DNA of 64,000 bases from NCBI RefSeq assembly GCF_003627795.1, contig NZ_CP032686.1, positions 372,001 to 436,000 of the forward strand, written 5' to 3'. This stretch comes from Rhizobium sp. CCGE531. Lineage in GTDB: Bacteria > Pseudomonadota > Alphaproteobacteria > Rhizobiales > Rhizobiaceae. Under the pieces are notes generated by a model, which did not search any database, was not told the origin of the DNA, and saw only the letters and a list, made by a program, of their open reading frames with translations. A program made the position numbers and the translations under genes. Shown here in pieces: positions 1 through 9,628 of this stretch (position 1 is its first letter; the number at the start of each line of letters is the position of its first letter).

Positions 1-2
1 GC

Positions 3-2798
3 GGCGAGAGCCTGCTGACATTGCGTTACCCCGATGGCGAAACAGAGACGTTCGGGCTCGACCCCTACCACCAGGAGTTTCCGATCAAGGGGCGGGACTT
101 CCAGATCGCGACCGAGAGCGTCGCACGCTTTCCTTTCGGTGAGCCGAACAGGGCGCCGCGATTGAACAAGGCGCGGCTGATCTGGCTGGACGAGCCGGTC
201 CACCGGCTGCATCTCCTGTTGCAGCAGATCGGCGAGGCCGCCGATGTGCTCGACGGTCACGACGTCGTGCCGCATCTGATCGATGCGGCGGAACGGGCGC
301 TGCGCAGCCTCGATTGGCCTTCCGACACGGCTGCCTACATCGCGCGCATATCGGGTGCGGAAATGCAGCAGAAGATCTGGGAACTGCCGGAACTTCAGGA
401 CAATCCCGCCGGTCTCAGTGAAACGCAGAGCGCTTCGGCCTCCGCCGCCCATGATCGCCTGCTTGAACAATTGAAGGGGCTTCAGAAGCGCTTTCCGCAA
501 AATGGCGAACTGCTGCTGACCGGCCATGCGCATATCGATCTCGCATGGCTTTGGCCCTATGGCGAGACGCGACGGAAGATGCGCCGCACCTTCAATACGG
601 CGCTGTCGTTGATGGAACGCTCCGACGATTTCCGCTTCAATCAATCGACCGCCCATTATTACGCGCAGATGGAAGAGGATGATCCGAAGCTTCTCGAGCG
701 GATCAAGAAGAAGGTCGCCGAGGGCAAATGGGAAACCGTCGGCGGCATGTGGGTCGAGCCCGATACCAATATGCCGACGGGTGAGAGCCTCGCCCGCCAG
801 GTGCTCTATGGGCAGCGCTATTTCGAAAAGCATTTCGGTCTGCGCCACACCGTTTGCTGGCTGCCGGATTGCTTCGGCTTTTCGGGCGCCCTGCCGCAGA
901 TCCTGCGGCTCGGAGGCATCGACAGCTTCTTCACGATCAAGGTGAACTGGAGCGAGACCAATCGCATCCCGTCCGACCTCTTCTGGTGGAAGGGGCTCGA
1001 CGGCAGCAAGGTGCTGACCCATACGTTCGACAATCCCATGCAAGGCTACAACGGCTTCGTGCAGCCGGATTGCTTCGTGCCGACATGGAAGAATTTCCGT
1101 GGCAAGACGGAGCACGACACGTCGCTGCTGGCCGTCGGTTATGGTGACGGCGGCGGCGGTGTCACACCGGAAATGGTCGAGCGCGAAGTGCAGCTGCGCG
1201 ACTTTCCGGCGATCCCGAGGGCGCGCTGGGGCACCGTGAAGGGCTATTATGAAAGGGCGCATCGCACGGCAGCGGAAAAGGATCTGCCGGTCTGGGATGG
1301 AGAAATCTACCTCGAACTGCACCGCGCGACGCTGACGACGCAAAGCGGCGTCAAGCGCAAGCATCGCCAGGCCGAACGTGCGCTAATCACGGCCGAGACG
1401 CTGGCTTCGCTCGGGCACATGCTGGGTGCCGCCGCGCCTCAAAGCCTCGAAGCGGAATGGCGCACCGTCCTGAAGAACGAGTTTCACGACATCCTGCCGG
1501 GATCGAGCATTCGCGAGGTCTATGCCGATGCCGAACGGGAACTCGATGGTGTGATCGATAATGCCAAGGCCGAGCAGGCCAAGGCGCTGAAGGCCCTATC
1601 GGCCCATCTGCCGACGGGCGGCGTCACGGATGCTTTGATTGTCGTCAACCCGTCACTTTCACCGCGAACGCTCACCACAGTGCTTTCCGACGGAACGATC
1701 CTGTCATCCGCCGATCTTGTCGCGCCGCTTTCCGTCGCGATCTTCGACCGCAAGGCGCTCAAGCCCGCCGGCATGCTGAAAGCTGATGCCCATCACCTTG
1801 AGAACGAACATCTCTCTGTCGTCATCGGCAAGGACGGCGCCGTATCGAGCCTTGTTCATAAGGCGACGGGGCGGGAGGCAATCGAAGGGGCTGCCAATCA
1901 GCTCTGGGTCTATCCCGCCGACAAGCCGCGCAACTGGGATGCCTGGGACGTCGATGCCGACTATGCGGAGAAAGGCATTCGCCTCGATCAGCCCGAGAGC
2001 ATCGCTCTGATCGAGGAGGGGCCACATCGCGCCGCGATCCGTGTTATCCATCGATATCGCAACTCGGCCGTCACCCAGCTTTATGTTCTAACCGCCAATG
2101 CCCGCAGGCTCGATATCGAGACGACGATCGACTGGCATGACCGGCGCACCCTGCTCCGGACCCTGAACCCGGTCGCCGTGCGCTCGCGCGCAGCGACCTT
2201 CGAATGCGCCTTCGGCATCGTCGAGCGGCAGACGCATACGAACACCCCCTGGGAGCAGGCAATGTTCGAGGCAGCGGCCCATCGCTTCGTCGATCTCAGT
2301 GAACCCGGCTTTGGCGTCGCCTTGCTCAACAACGCCAAATACGGACACAGCGCCCGCGGCAATGTCATCGGCATGAGCCTGGTGCGGTCGCCGATCTATC
2401 CCGATCCGCTTGCCGATGAAGGCGAGCAGAGCTTCACCTATGCGCTGATGCCGCATGAAGGTGCCTGGCATGAAGGCGGCGTTCTGCCAGAGGCGATCGA
2501 TCTCAATCAGCCGCTCGTCACCATGGAGGCGAGCGGGCTCGCGGAAGGCACGCTCTCACCCCTGGGTGTCGAAGGCATACCGGTGGCCTTCTCAGGCTTG
2601 AAATCGGCCGAGGAAGGGGAGGGCCTTATCCTGCGGCTCTATGAGCCAGCCGGCCGACGTGGCCGCCTGTCGCTGAAGCTGGCGTCGGGATGGAAGGCAT
2701 CGGGGCCGCTGAATATCCTTGAAGAGCCGGTCGAACGTGAGGGAGCCGCCGACATCATGCCGTTCGAGATCCGGACGTGGAGGCTGCAGAGAAGCTGA
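3..2798 (+). CDS. Alpha-mannosidase, GH38 (5' end outside the window)
   Basis: Glycoside hydrolase family 38 enzyme that releases alpha-linked mannose. The frame is open to the left edge; the first internal start-like codon is TTG at 21, so the N-terminus lies upstream. Counted from that TTG, 925 residues are visible, while bacterial relatives are usually about 1,000. The metal-binding HAHIDLAWLW motif is near residue 168, the probable catalytic aspartate is in WLPDCFGFSG near residue 280, and a glycine-rich GDGGGGVTPEM segment follows near 375. The C-terminal half is the usual beta-sandwich region. No signal peptide can be judged because the start is missing. The next gene starts 117 bases downstream on the same strand. 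The family call is strong; the exact substrate linkage is unknown. Confidence 0.93.
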   Translation, partial: GESLLTLRYPDGETETFGLDPYHQEFPIKGRDFQIATESVARFPFGEPNRAPRLNKARLIWLDEPVHRLHLLLQQIGEAADVLDGHDVVPHLIDAAERALRSLDWPSDTAAYIARISGAEMQQKIWELPELQDNPAGLSETQSASASAAHDRLLEQLKGLQKRFPQNGELLLTGHAHIDLAWLWPYGETRRKMRRTFNTALSLMERSDDFRFNQSTAHYYAQMEEDDPKLLERIKKKVAEGKWETVGGMWVEPDTNMPTGESLARQVLYGQRYFEKHFGLRHTVCWLPDCFGFSGALPQILRLGGIDSFFTIKVNWSETNRIPSDLFWWKGLDGSKVLTHTFDNPMQGYNGFVQPDCFVPTWKNFRGKTEHDTSLLAVGYGDGGGGVTPEMVEREVQLRDFPAIPRARWGTVKGYYERAHRTAAEKDLPVWDGEIYLELHRATLTTQSGVKRKHRQAERALITAETLASLGHMLGAAAPQSLEAEWRTVLKNEFHDILPGSSIREVYADAERELDGVIDNAKAEQAKALKALSAHLPTGGVTDALIVVNPSLSPRTLTTVLSDGTILSSADLVAPLSVAIFDRKALKPAGMLKADAHHLENEHLSVVIGKDGAVSSLVHKATGREAIEGAANQLWVYPADKPRNWDAWDVDADYAEKGIRLDQPESIALIEEGPHRAAIRVIHRYRNSAVTQLYVLTANARRLDIETTIDWHDRRTLLRTLNPVAVRSRAATFECAFGIVERQTHTNTPWEQAMFEAAAHRFVDLSEPGFGVALLNNAKYGHSARGNVIGMSLVRSPIYPDPLADEGEQSFTYALMPHEGAWHEGGVLPEAIDLNQPLVTMEASGLAEGTLSPLGVEGIPVAFSGLKSAEEGEGLILRLYEPAGRRGRLSLKLASGWKASGPLNILEEPVEREGAADIMPFEIRTWRLQRS

Positions 2799-2915
2799 CG
2801 GCGAAAATCGGCTTCGATCGACGAGCGGCGTGCCGCGAGAAAAACAGCCTCTATTTTACTTTTACGTAAGTGTCGCTAGAATTCCCGGCAGATAGCTATT
2901 CGCTGGGGAGATCGA

Positions 2916-4556
2916 ATGGGCAGTTACGCGGATGTCGTCGTCGTTGGGGGAGGCCTGTCTGGCCTTGTGGCTGCCTCGGAACTGATTGAGCGTGGAAAGC
3001 GGGTGATCCTCGTCGATCAGGAACCGCGGGCAAGCCTCGGCGGCCAGGCTTTCTGGTCTCTCGGTGGGCTGTTCATGATCGATACGCCGGAACAACGGCG
3101 CATGCGAATTCGCGATAGCATCGAACTTGCCCGTCAGGATTGGCTGGGCTCAGCCGCTTTCGACCGGGCCGAGGATTTCTGGCCGCGCGCCTGGGCGGAC
3201 GCCTATCTCGATTTTGCCGCTGGCGAGATGCGTTGCTGGCTGCACGGGCTCGGCATGCGCTGGTTCCCTGTCGTCGGCTGGGCCGAGCGCGGCGGAAGCC
3301 TTGCTCATGGGCATGGCAATTCCGTGCCGCGCTTTCACGTCACCTGGGGCACGGGTCCGGGCGTGATCGATCCATTCGTGAGGCGAGTGCTGGCGGCGGA
3401 GAAGGAGGGAAAGATCGAGCTGATGCTTCGTCGGCGAGTGACGCGGCTGATCGGCGATGGCAACGGCATTACCGGGGTGGAAGGCGAGATCCTGGCCGAG
3501 GACGATATCCAGCGTGGTCAGCAATCGAACCGCGATGTCGTCGGGGATTTTCGCATTGAGGGCGCTGTGATCGTGGCGAGCGGCGGCATCGGCGGCAATC
3601 CGGAGCTGGTTCGCCGCGCCTGGCCCGCCGAACGTCTCGGCCCACCCCCCGAACGGATGCTGAGCGGGGTGCCCCATCATGTCGACGGCTTGATGATCGG
3701 CCATGCGGAAGCGGCGGGCGCGCGGGCAATCAACGGCGACAGGATGTGGCACTATACCGAGGGCATCCGCAACTGGGACCCGATCTGGCCGAACCACGGC
3801 ATTCGCATCCTGCCCGGACCGTCTTCACTCTGGTTCGACGCCGCCGGCAACCGTATGCCCGCCCCCTGCCTGCCGGGTTTCGACAGCCTTGCGACGCTGG
3901 AGCATATCTGTAAGCTCGGGCATAGTTACAGCTGGTTCGTGACCACGCAGAGGATCATCAAGAAAGAGTTCGCGCTCTCGGGATCCGAACAGAACCCCGA
4001 CCTCACCGGCCGCGACATCGGCCTGCTCCTGCGCAGCAGGCTTGGCCGCTCGGCCCCTCCGCCGGTGGAGGCCTTCAAGGAGAAGGGCGATGATTTCATC
4101 GTCGCCCAAACGCTGGAAGAGCTGGTCGCCGGCATGAACCGTGTCGGGGATCATCCGATCGATCTTGTCCATCTGCGCAGCCAGATCGAAGCTCGTGACC
4201 GCGAATTGGACAATCCCTTCGCCAAGGACGCCCAGATCGTTGCCCTGAGACAGGCGCGTGGTTATCTCGGCGATCGGTTCATGCGCACCGCACCGCCACA
4301 CCGGATACTGGATCCCAAGGCGGGTCCGCTGATCGCCGTGCGTCTCAACATCCTGAGCCGCAAATCTCTGGGCGGGCTTGAGACCGATCTGAACAGCCAG
4401 GCGCTGGGGCACGACGGCGCGCTCATACCGGGGCTGTACGCCTGCGGCGAAGCGTCGGGCTTCGGCGGTGGCGGATACCACGGCTACAATGCGCTGGAGG
4501 GCACGTTCTTGGGAGGCTGCATTTTTTCCGGACGCAACGCCGGGCGGGCCGCATGA
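2916..4556 (+). CDS. FAD-dependent dehydrogenase (fumarate reductase/KstD-like superfamily)
   Basis: A 546-residue flavoprotein. The N-terminal Rossmann motif VVVGGGLSGLVAASELIERG (residues about 8-27) is followed by an acidic residue in VDQE for FAD ribose binding. The C-terminus has the typical second FAD contact, ACGEASGFGGGGYHGYNALE (about 507-526). No signal peptide or membrane segment is visible, so it is probably cytoplasmic. Start ATG 2916 has a GGGGAG Shine-Dalgarno. Family members oxidise or reduce C-C bonds in 3-ketosteroids, fumarate and similar compounds; the substrate here cannot be told. It converges on the AraC gene across a hairpin at 4559-4579. Confidence 0.85.
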   Translation: MGSYADVVVVGGGLSGLVAASELIERGKRVILVDQEPRASLGGQAFWSLGGLFMIDTPEQRRMRIRDSIELARQDWLGSAAFDRAEDFWPRAWADAYLDFAAGEMRCWLHGLGMRWFPVVGWAERGGSLAHGHGNSVPRFHVTWGTGPGVIDPFVRRVLAAEKEGKIELMLRRRVTRLIGDGNGITGVEGEILAEDDIQRGQQSNRDVVGDFRIEGAVIVASGGIGGNPELVRRAWPAERLGPPPERMLSGVPHHVDGLMIGHAEAAGARAINGDRMWHYTEGIRNWDPIWPNHGIRILPGPSSLWFDAAGNRMPAPCLPGFDSLATLEHICKLGHSYSWFVTTQRIIKKEFALSGSEQNPDLTGRDIGLLLRSRLGRSAPPPVEAFKEKGDDFIVAQTLEELVAGMNRVGDHPIDLVHLRSQIEARDRELDNPFAKDAQIVALRQARGYLGDRFMRTAPPHRILDPKAGPLIAVRLNILSRKSLGGLETDLNSQALGHDGALIPGLYACGEASGFGGGGYHGYNALEGTFLGGCIFSGRNAGRAA

Positions 4557-4558
4557 AA

Positions 4559-4579
4559 ACCGGCGTATTCGTCGCCGGT
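4559..4579. terminator. Hairpin between convergent genes
   Basis: Perfect 7-base inverted repeat ACCGGCG/CGCCGGT with a 7-base loop, just after the stop of the FAD dehydrogenase; AAA precedes it and GTTT follows. It could end transcription from both sides. The rest of 4580-4805 holds no gene I can support, only a 12-base palindrome GGGCTGCAGCCC at 4627-4638. Confidence 0.5.
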
Positions 4580-4805
4580 GTTTGCGATAAAGACTGATCC
4601 TGTGCGAGGCCATCGATATAGATGGCGGGCTGCAGCCCCTGGCATAGCATCCGTTCCCATGGGGTGTCCGACGACACTGCGAGGGCATGCAGTCTCGTCG
4701 GACGCTGCAATGCTCGGCTCGGGGGTGGCGTCCGAACCGATAGCGGAAACAATAGCGGCCACGACAATTTAGTGAACCTACCCGAATGGACGGCTGGCAC
4801 GCGCT

Positions 4806-5669
4806 TCAGCGAGATAAGTCTGCGCCGGGCGATCTTCCGAATAGTTTCCGGTACTCCCGATTGAACTGCGACTGATTTTCATAGCCAACCGCAAAGGCGA
4901 TGGATCCGATCTTGTCGATGCCCAACTGCAGCCGTCGTCGTGCTTCATGCAGGCGCAGCCGTGTCCGGAATTGCAGGGGACTCATCGCGGTGGCGGCTTT
5001 GAAGGCGCGATAATAGGAGGTCTGGCTCATGCCGGCGATATCCGCCAAGGTCGCGACATCGACCGGCTGATCGAAGTTGGCTTTGATCCAGGCGGTCGTG
5101 CGGGCAATGCGCGAGAGGTTAGAACTTCCTAATCCGCTTTCGACGACCATGTCGCCGAGGCCACCCTGGATGAGCCTATAGAAAAGCTCGCGTTGAACAA
5201 GCGGCGCAAGCGTCTCGATGTCCTTGGGCCGATCCAGTAGCCGCACCAGTCGCTCAAGGGGTTCCAAAATGTCGGCGGTGAGGCCGGCAATTGCGGCGCC
5301 CTTCGTCTTGGTCGCCGATCTTCGTTCGCTTTTGTCTGCCACCAGCTCGGCAATGATTGCCGGATCGAGATCAAGCGTTATCGCATAGTGCGGGCGATGA
5401 GGGTTAGCCTCGGCAACACGCGCCGTCACCGGAAGATCGAGGACGACGACGAGATAGTCGCTCGGCCCGATTTCAATGTGTTCCCGCTCCAGAATGAGTT
5501 CTTTTCGGCCCTGCAGGACGACGCAAAGACGCGGATCGTAAAGGCTGCGGACCGGTTCGGTCGGTGCATCGCTGCGAAAGAGTGTCAAACCGGGAATCGG
5601 CGTTTTTTGTTTGGGCACGGTGCAATGAAAGCGCATCAGCTCGATCAAGCTTTGTCGTGTGGTTTCCAT
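4806..5669 (-). CDS. AraC-family transcriptional regulator
   Basis: A 287-residue regulator with an N-terminal AraC_N-type cupin region (about residues 20-170) and a C-terminal double helix-turn-helix (about 190-285). The second helix region has the usual signature IGSIAFAVGYENQSQFNREY and an FGRSPG end. Start ATG 5669 has a GGGAAG Shine-Dalgarno. It is divergent from the SDR oxidoreductase with 158 bases between, a common arrangement in which the regulator controls the neighbouring oxidoreductase. The effector is unknown. Confidence 0.9.
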   Translation of the reverse strand: METTRQSLIELMRFHCTVPKQKTPIPGLTLFRSDAPTEPVRSLYDPRLCVVLQGRKELILEREHIEIGPSDYLVVVLDLPVTARVAEANPHRPHYAITLDLDPAIIAELVADKSERRSATKTKGAAIAGLTADILEPLERLVRLLDRPKDIETLAPLVQRELFYRLIQGGLGDMVVESGLGSSNLSRIARTTAWIKANFDQPVDVATLADIAGMSQTSYYRAFKAATAMSPLQFRTRLRLHEARRRLQLGIDKIGSIAFAVGYENQSQFNREYRKLFGRSPGADLSR

Positions 5670-5827
5670 CGCTCTTCCCGTCTTCTGGCATTGTCGAGAT
5701 CAAGATAGGCCAGGATGGTAGGATTGTGCAAAACTTCGAAAGGATCGGCCTAAGCCGCCGCCATTGCCAAGCGTATCTCTTCCGCAAGCGAGATCACCAT
5801 GACCGCAGCATTTGGAAGGATAAGAGA

Positions 5828-6670
5828 ATGAGAGATCACCGATCGATATGGCTCATCACCGGAGCCTCATCAGGACTTGGACGCGCGATTGCTCAGGCGG
5901 TGCTGGAGGCAGGGGATATCGCCATTGCCACCGCACGCAACCCGGAAACGCTCTGGGAACTCGTTGAAAGATTTCCGGATCAGGTCGTTGCCGCGAGGCT
6001 TGATGTGACCGATCGCGCAGCCATCGAGCAGGTGGTCGGCGAGGCCGAGCGGCGTTTCGGCCGGATCGATGTGCTCGTCAATGCGGCGGGCTACGGCTAT
6101 CTCGCGGCGATCGAGGAGGGAGAAGATATGGGGATACGCGCGCAATTCGAAACCAACATTTTCGGTCTGCTTGATGTCGTCAAGGCGGTGCTTCCGGGCA
6201 TGCGCGCAAGGCGAAGCGGGTGCATCGTCAATCTTTCCTCGCTTGGGGGATTGGTCGCGTTCGCGGCGACCGGATATTATCATGCGACGAAATTTGCCGT
6301 CGAAGCGCTTTCGGAATCGCTATCTTATGAAGTCGGGCCGCTCGGCATCAAGGTTCTGATCGTCGAACCCGGTGCTTTTCGCACCGATTGGGCAGGACGG
6401 TCGATGATCGAGTCCCCGATCATCATCGATGACTATGCCGGGACGGCGGGGAAGAGGCGGAGCGCAACGCGCGCGGTCTCCGGTTCGCAGCCAGGAGATC
6501 CGAAGAAGGCGGCGCAGGCAATCTTGAACGCGGTCAAAGCCGAGCAAACGCCGCTTCGACTTCTCCTCGGGACATCCGCGCTGAAGGTCGCCAAGGCACG
6601 GCTGGAGACGCTGAAGGCCGAATTCGAAGCCCTGGCCGAGGTGACGACAAGCGTTGACTTCGAAAGCTGA
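5828..6670 (+). CDS. SDR family NAD(P)-dependent oxidoreductase
   Basis: A 280-residue classical short-chain dehydrogenase. Cofactor motif TGASSGLG is at about residues 11-18, NAAG near 87, and the catalytic YHATK near 155-159, with the upstream serine in NLSSLGG. Start ATG 5828 is chosen because AAGGATAAG lies just upstream; the same frame is open back to 5564, but that would run into the AraC gene. The chain ends in a basic, helical tail, as in many short-chain dehydrogenases annotated only by family. Substrate unknown; probably controlled by the divergent AraC gene. Confidence 0.88.
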   Translation: MRDHRSIWLITGASSGLGRAIAQAVLEAGDIAIATARNPETLWELVERFPDQVVAARLDVTDRAAIEQVVGEAERRFGRIDVLVNAAGYGYLAAIEEGEDMGIRAQFETNIFGLLDVVKAVLPGMRARRSGCIVNLSSLGGLVAFAATGYYHATKFAVEALSESLSYEVGPLGIKVLIVEPGAFRTDWAGRSMIESPIIIDDYAGTAGKRRSATRAVSGSQPGDPKKAAQAILNAVKAEQTPLRLLLGTSALKVAKARLETLKAEFEALAEVTTSVDFES

Positions 6671-6765
6671 TATCTCGCGCAACCGGCTATTTAAGGTGGT
6701 GTCACGTTAACGCTCTATTCACCTTGTGATTAGTAAGGTCCCCTGACGAATGAGAAGGAAGACCA

Positions 6766-7068
6766 ATGAAAAAGATCTTTATTATCGCCATGGCCACGGT
6801 AACGCTTGCAGCGCCTTTCGCCAACGCACAGGAATGGCCCCGTCATCATCGTGATCGCCGCGGTGAAGTTCATCGCGAGATGCCGCCGCGAGGTCATGGA
6901 CGTCCGGGATGGGGGCCATATCGCGGCAGGGACCGCGCAGGCTATTATCACGGCTATCGGGGCTACCGCGATCGCCGGCCCGGCTATCGTCGTCACAATG
7001 ACGGCTTCTGGTATCCCGCAGGAGCTTTTGCGCTTGGCGCCATCATCGGTGGTGCTTTGAACAACTAA
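6766..7068 (+). CDS. Small Arg/His/Gly-rich exported protein
   Basis: A 100-residue protein with a clear signal peptide ([21 protein letters not shown], cleavage expected around residue 21-22). The mature part is rich in H, R, G and Y (for example [15 protein letters not shown]). A short glycine-rich hydrophobic segment ends the chain ([17 protein letters not shown]). The build resembles small periplasmic or outer-membrane proteins of rhizobia of BA14K/RcnB-like type, but the BA14K cysteine motif is absent, so no family is assigned. GAAGGAAGACC gives a good ribosome site. A terminator follows directly. Confidence 0.72.
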   Translation: MKKIFIIAMATVTLAAPFANAQEWPRHHRDRRGEVHREMPPRGHGRPGWGPYRGRDRAGYYHGYRGYRDRRPGYRRHNDGFWYPAGAFALGAIIGGALNN

Positions 7069-7072
7069 GACG

Positions 7073-7094
7073 GCGCTCCCAAGCGGAGCGCTTT
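7073..7094 (+). terminator. Rho-independent terminator after the small exported protein
   Basis: Stem GCGCTCC (7073-7079) and GGAGCGC (7085-7091), 5-base loop, then TTT. It begins four bases after the stop codon. Confidence 0.65.
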
Positions 7095-7619
7095 GCAGAG
7101 CGAGATTCATCGTTCACAAATAAGCGAGCGGGCGGCAGACTTCATGCTTGCAAGTCAGCCGCTCGCCGATCGAGACAGTATCACGCTGACAATGGCGTGG
7201 ACTATGTGAAGATGCGAACCTGCAGCTTCACCATTGCCGTGATCGCGTCGCATATTGACCTGCACGACGCATCATAGAACCAAAAGCCGTGCAGACATTC
7301 GCTGTCGCCGTCGAGCATGTTCATCCCCAACCAGATTGTCAGTTGATATTTCACTCACGCACGGTTCCGCTTTGTCTGCGGGCGGCTGCGAGCCGGATCG
7401 TGAATTTCATCATCAGGTGGATGATGTTCCGCAATCGTCATCGTCGGCATGGGCTGCCACAACGTACTGACAGCTTCGAAAAGAACGTCTATAATTGTAA
7501 TGAAACAATATACGCATTGACATGATCCATTGCCTCTTTCACGCTGATGTCATGAATATCCAGCGCGAGAGAGGAATGAAAATCGTGATGGTATCGCTCA
7601 CGTCGACAGCAAGGCAACG
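7095..7619. other. Non-coding stretch ahead of the ectoine operon
   Basis: About 525 bases without a gene I can support; the short open frames at 7255-7525 show no family features. The part near 7480-7520 is AT-rich (TATAATTGTAATGAAACAATATAC with ATTGT/ACAAT half-sites) and is the likely promoter area of eutB. eutA, which precedes eutB in the Sinorhizobium meliloti locus, is not here. Confidence 0.5.
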
Positions 7620-8615
7620 GTGCGCGCCATGACGATGATGGTGACACTGCAGGATATCGAGGCAGCGCAGCGGCGCATTGCTGGGTATGTGCAGCGTACG
7701 CCGCTGCGGCCTTCGCACGCACTGTCTCAGCGCGCAGGCGTTCCCGTCCATCTCAAGCTGGAAAACCATCAGCAAACCGGCAGTTTCAAGCTGCGTGGCG
7801 CCACCAACGCACTTCTGTGCCTGGACGAGAAGGCTCGTTCGCGCGGGCTGGTGACGGCGTCGACGGGCAATCACGGCCGGGCTGTTGCCCATGCCGCCAA
7901 GGCAATGGGTGCACGCGCGACCATTTGCCTGTCTGCGCTTGTTCCCGCCAACAAGGTCGAGGCTATCAGAAGCCTCGGGGCGGATGTTCGCATCGTCGGG
8001 CATTCGCAGGATGATGCTATGCGGGAGGTCGAGCGCCTGGCCCGTGAAGAGGGCACTTGTTTCATTCCTCCCTTCGATGATGCCGCTGTCATTGCCGGCC
8101 AGGGTACGCTCGGGCTCGAGGTCGCCGACGATCTGCCTGAGGCCATACTTGTCCTCGTGCCGCTGTCGGGTGGCGGGCTGGCTTCAGGCGTTGCCGCGGC
8201 GATCAAGGGCCGTCTGCCGGTCGCCAAAGTCGTCGGCGTGTCGATGGAGCGCGGTGCGGCGATGGCGGCAAGTCTGGCGGCAGGTCGGCCGATCGACGTG
8301 CGGGAGGTCGAGACCCTGGCGGATTCGCTCGGCGGCGGCATTGGCCTCGACAACCGCCTGACATTCCCGATGTGCCGCGCGCTTCTCGACGATGTGATCC
8401 TGCTCAGCGAGGAGGAGATTGCCGCGGGCATCCGCCATGCGGCCAGGATCGAGGGCGAGACCGCCGAAGGGGCGGGGGCAGTCGGGATAGCGGCCTTGCT
8501 TGCCGGCAAGATCAGACCCGATGGCCCGACCGTGATTGTCGTTTCCGGGGGCAATATCGATCCGGCAGTTTATCGGGCGATCGTCGATGATCTCAAAGAG
8601 GAGGTGGCGCCATGA
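7620..8615 (+). CDS. eutB: Hydroxyectoine utilisation dehydratase EutB (threonine-dehydratase family)
   Basis: A 331-residue PLP enzyme of fold type II. The PLP lysine is in HQQTGSFKLRGA (about residues 47-58), and the phosphate-binding loop SGGGLASGV is near 183-191. In ectoine loci EutB is thought to act with EutA and EutC in converting 5-hydroxyectoine towards ectoine. The assignment rests on the family plus its place before eutC, doeA and doeB. GTG 7620 follows AAGG by five bases; ATG 7629 is an alternative start. The stop overlaps the eutC start (ATGA). Confidence 0.88.
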   Translation: MRAMTMMVTLQDIEAAQRRIAGYVQRTPLRPSHALSQRAGVPVHLKLENHQQTGSFKLRGATNALLCLDEKARSRGLVTASTGNHGRAVAHAAKAMGARATICLSALVPANKVEAIRSLGADVRIVGHSQDDAMREVERLAREEGTCFIPPFDDAAVIAGQGTLGLEVADDLPEAILVLVPLSGGGLASGVAAAIKGRLPVAKVVGVSMERGAAMAASLAAGRPIDVREVETLADSLGGGIGLDNRLTFPMCRALLDDVILLSEEEIAAGIRHAARIEGETAEGAGAVGIAALLAGKIRPDGPTVIVVSGGNIDPAVYRAIVDDLKEEVAP

Positions 8616-9628
8616 CGCGTGTGCTGATCCTGACGGAAACCGACCTTCGCAAGATCGTCCAGCTTGACAATGATGCCGTCGACTGCGTCGAACAGGCCTT
8701 TGCGGCGCTGGCGACAAAGACGGTGGAAATGCCGCTGATCCTGCGGCTGGACATTCCCGCCCATCGTGGCGAGGTCGATGTGAAGACGGCTTATGTGCCT
8801 GACCTCGACAGTTTCGCGATCAAGGTCAGCCCCGGGTTTTTCAATAATCCCTCGCTTGGCCTGCCCAGCACCAACGGATTGATGATGCTTTTGTCGGCAC
8901 GCACCGGCTTGGTCGAGGCGCTCCTGCTCGATAACGGCTATCTGACGGATGTGCGCACCGCCGCGGCAGGGGCCGTGGCTGCGCGGCATCTTGCCCGCCC
9001 GGATGCTCGGATCGCTGCAATTCTCGGAGCCGGCATGCAGGCCCGCCTGCAGTTGCGTGCACTCACGCTTGTCCGGCCGATCGAGGCGGCCCGGATTTGG
9101 GCGCGCGATCTGGCAAAGGCCGAAAAGCTCGCGAAGGCGTTGACAGTGGAGTTCGGCTTCGCTGTTTCGGCGGAAGCGGATGCCGAGCGCGCCTGCCGCG
9201 GTGCCGATATCATCGTGACGACGACGCCTTCGGACAAGCCGATCCTTGATGCCGGCTGGCTGCAACCCGGCCAGCATATCACCGCCATGGGCTCCGACGC
9301 CGAGCACAAGAACGAGATTGATCCGGCCGCTATCCTGAAGGCCGAGCCTTATGTCGCCGACAGCCTGAAGCAGACACGGCGGTTGGGCGAACTCCATCAT
9401 GCGATCGCGGCGGGACTTGTGAGAGGGGACGCCGACTTTCCCGAACTTGGCGCCATCATCTCAGGCCGGGCCGCCGGTCGCCGGTCGCTCGAGGCAATCA
9501 CCCTTTGCGATCTGACCGGAACGGGCGTTCAGGATACCGCCATTGCCACGCTTGCCCATCGCCGTGCCGTCTCAGCCGGTGCGGGGCAGGCGATCGAAAC
9601 GACAAAAGCATCAGGAGACCCAGCGTGA
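8612..9628 (+). CDS. eutC: Ectoine utilisation protein EutC (ornithine cyclodeaminase family)
   Basis: A 338-residue member of the ornithine cyclodeaminase/mu-crystallin family. The NAD-binding motif ILGAGMQARLQLRAL sits around residues 136-150, and the family lysine region IKVSPGFFNNPSLGLPS is near 70-86. It probably takes part with EutB in hydroxyectoine conversion. It is translationally coupled to eutB (4-base overlap) and to doeA (stop TGA 9626-9628 overlaps GTG 9625). Confidence 0.88.
   Translation: MTRVLILTETDLRKIVQLDNDAVDCVEQAFAALATKTVEMPLILRLDIPAHRGEVDVKTAYVPDLDSFAIKVSPGFFNNPSLGLPSTNGLMMLLSARTGLVEALLLDNGYLTDVRTAAAGAVAARHLARPDARIAAILGAGMQARLQLRALTLVRPIEAARIWARDLAKAEKLAKALTVEFGFAVSAEADAERACRGADIIVTTTPSDKPILDAGWLQPGQHITAMGSDAEHKNEIDPAAILKAEPYVADSLKQTRRLGELHHAIAAGLVRGDADFPELGAIISGRAAGRRSLEAITLCDLTGTGVQDTAIATLAHRRAVSAGAGQAIETTKASGDPA

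Noticed and set aside
5564..5827. N-terminal extension of the SDR gene
   Set aside because: It would overlap the divergent AraC gene and adds residues unlike any SDR; ATG 5828 has a good ribosome site.
7255..7525. Short overlapping frames in the gap before eutB
   Set aside because: No ribosome site, no family feature and no codon preference; treated as non-coding.
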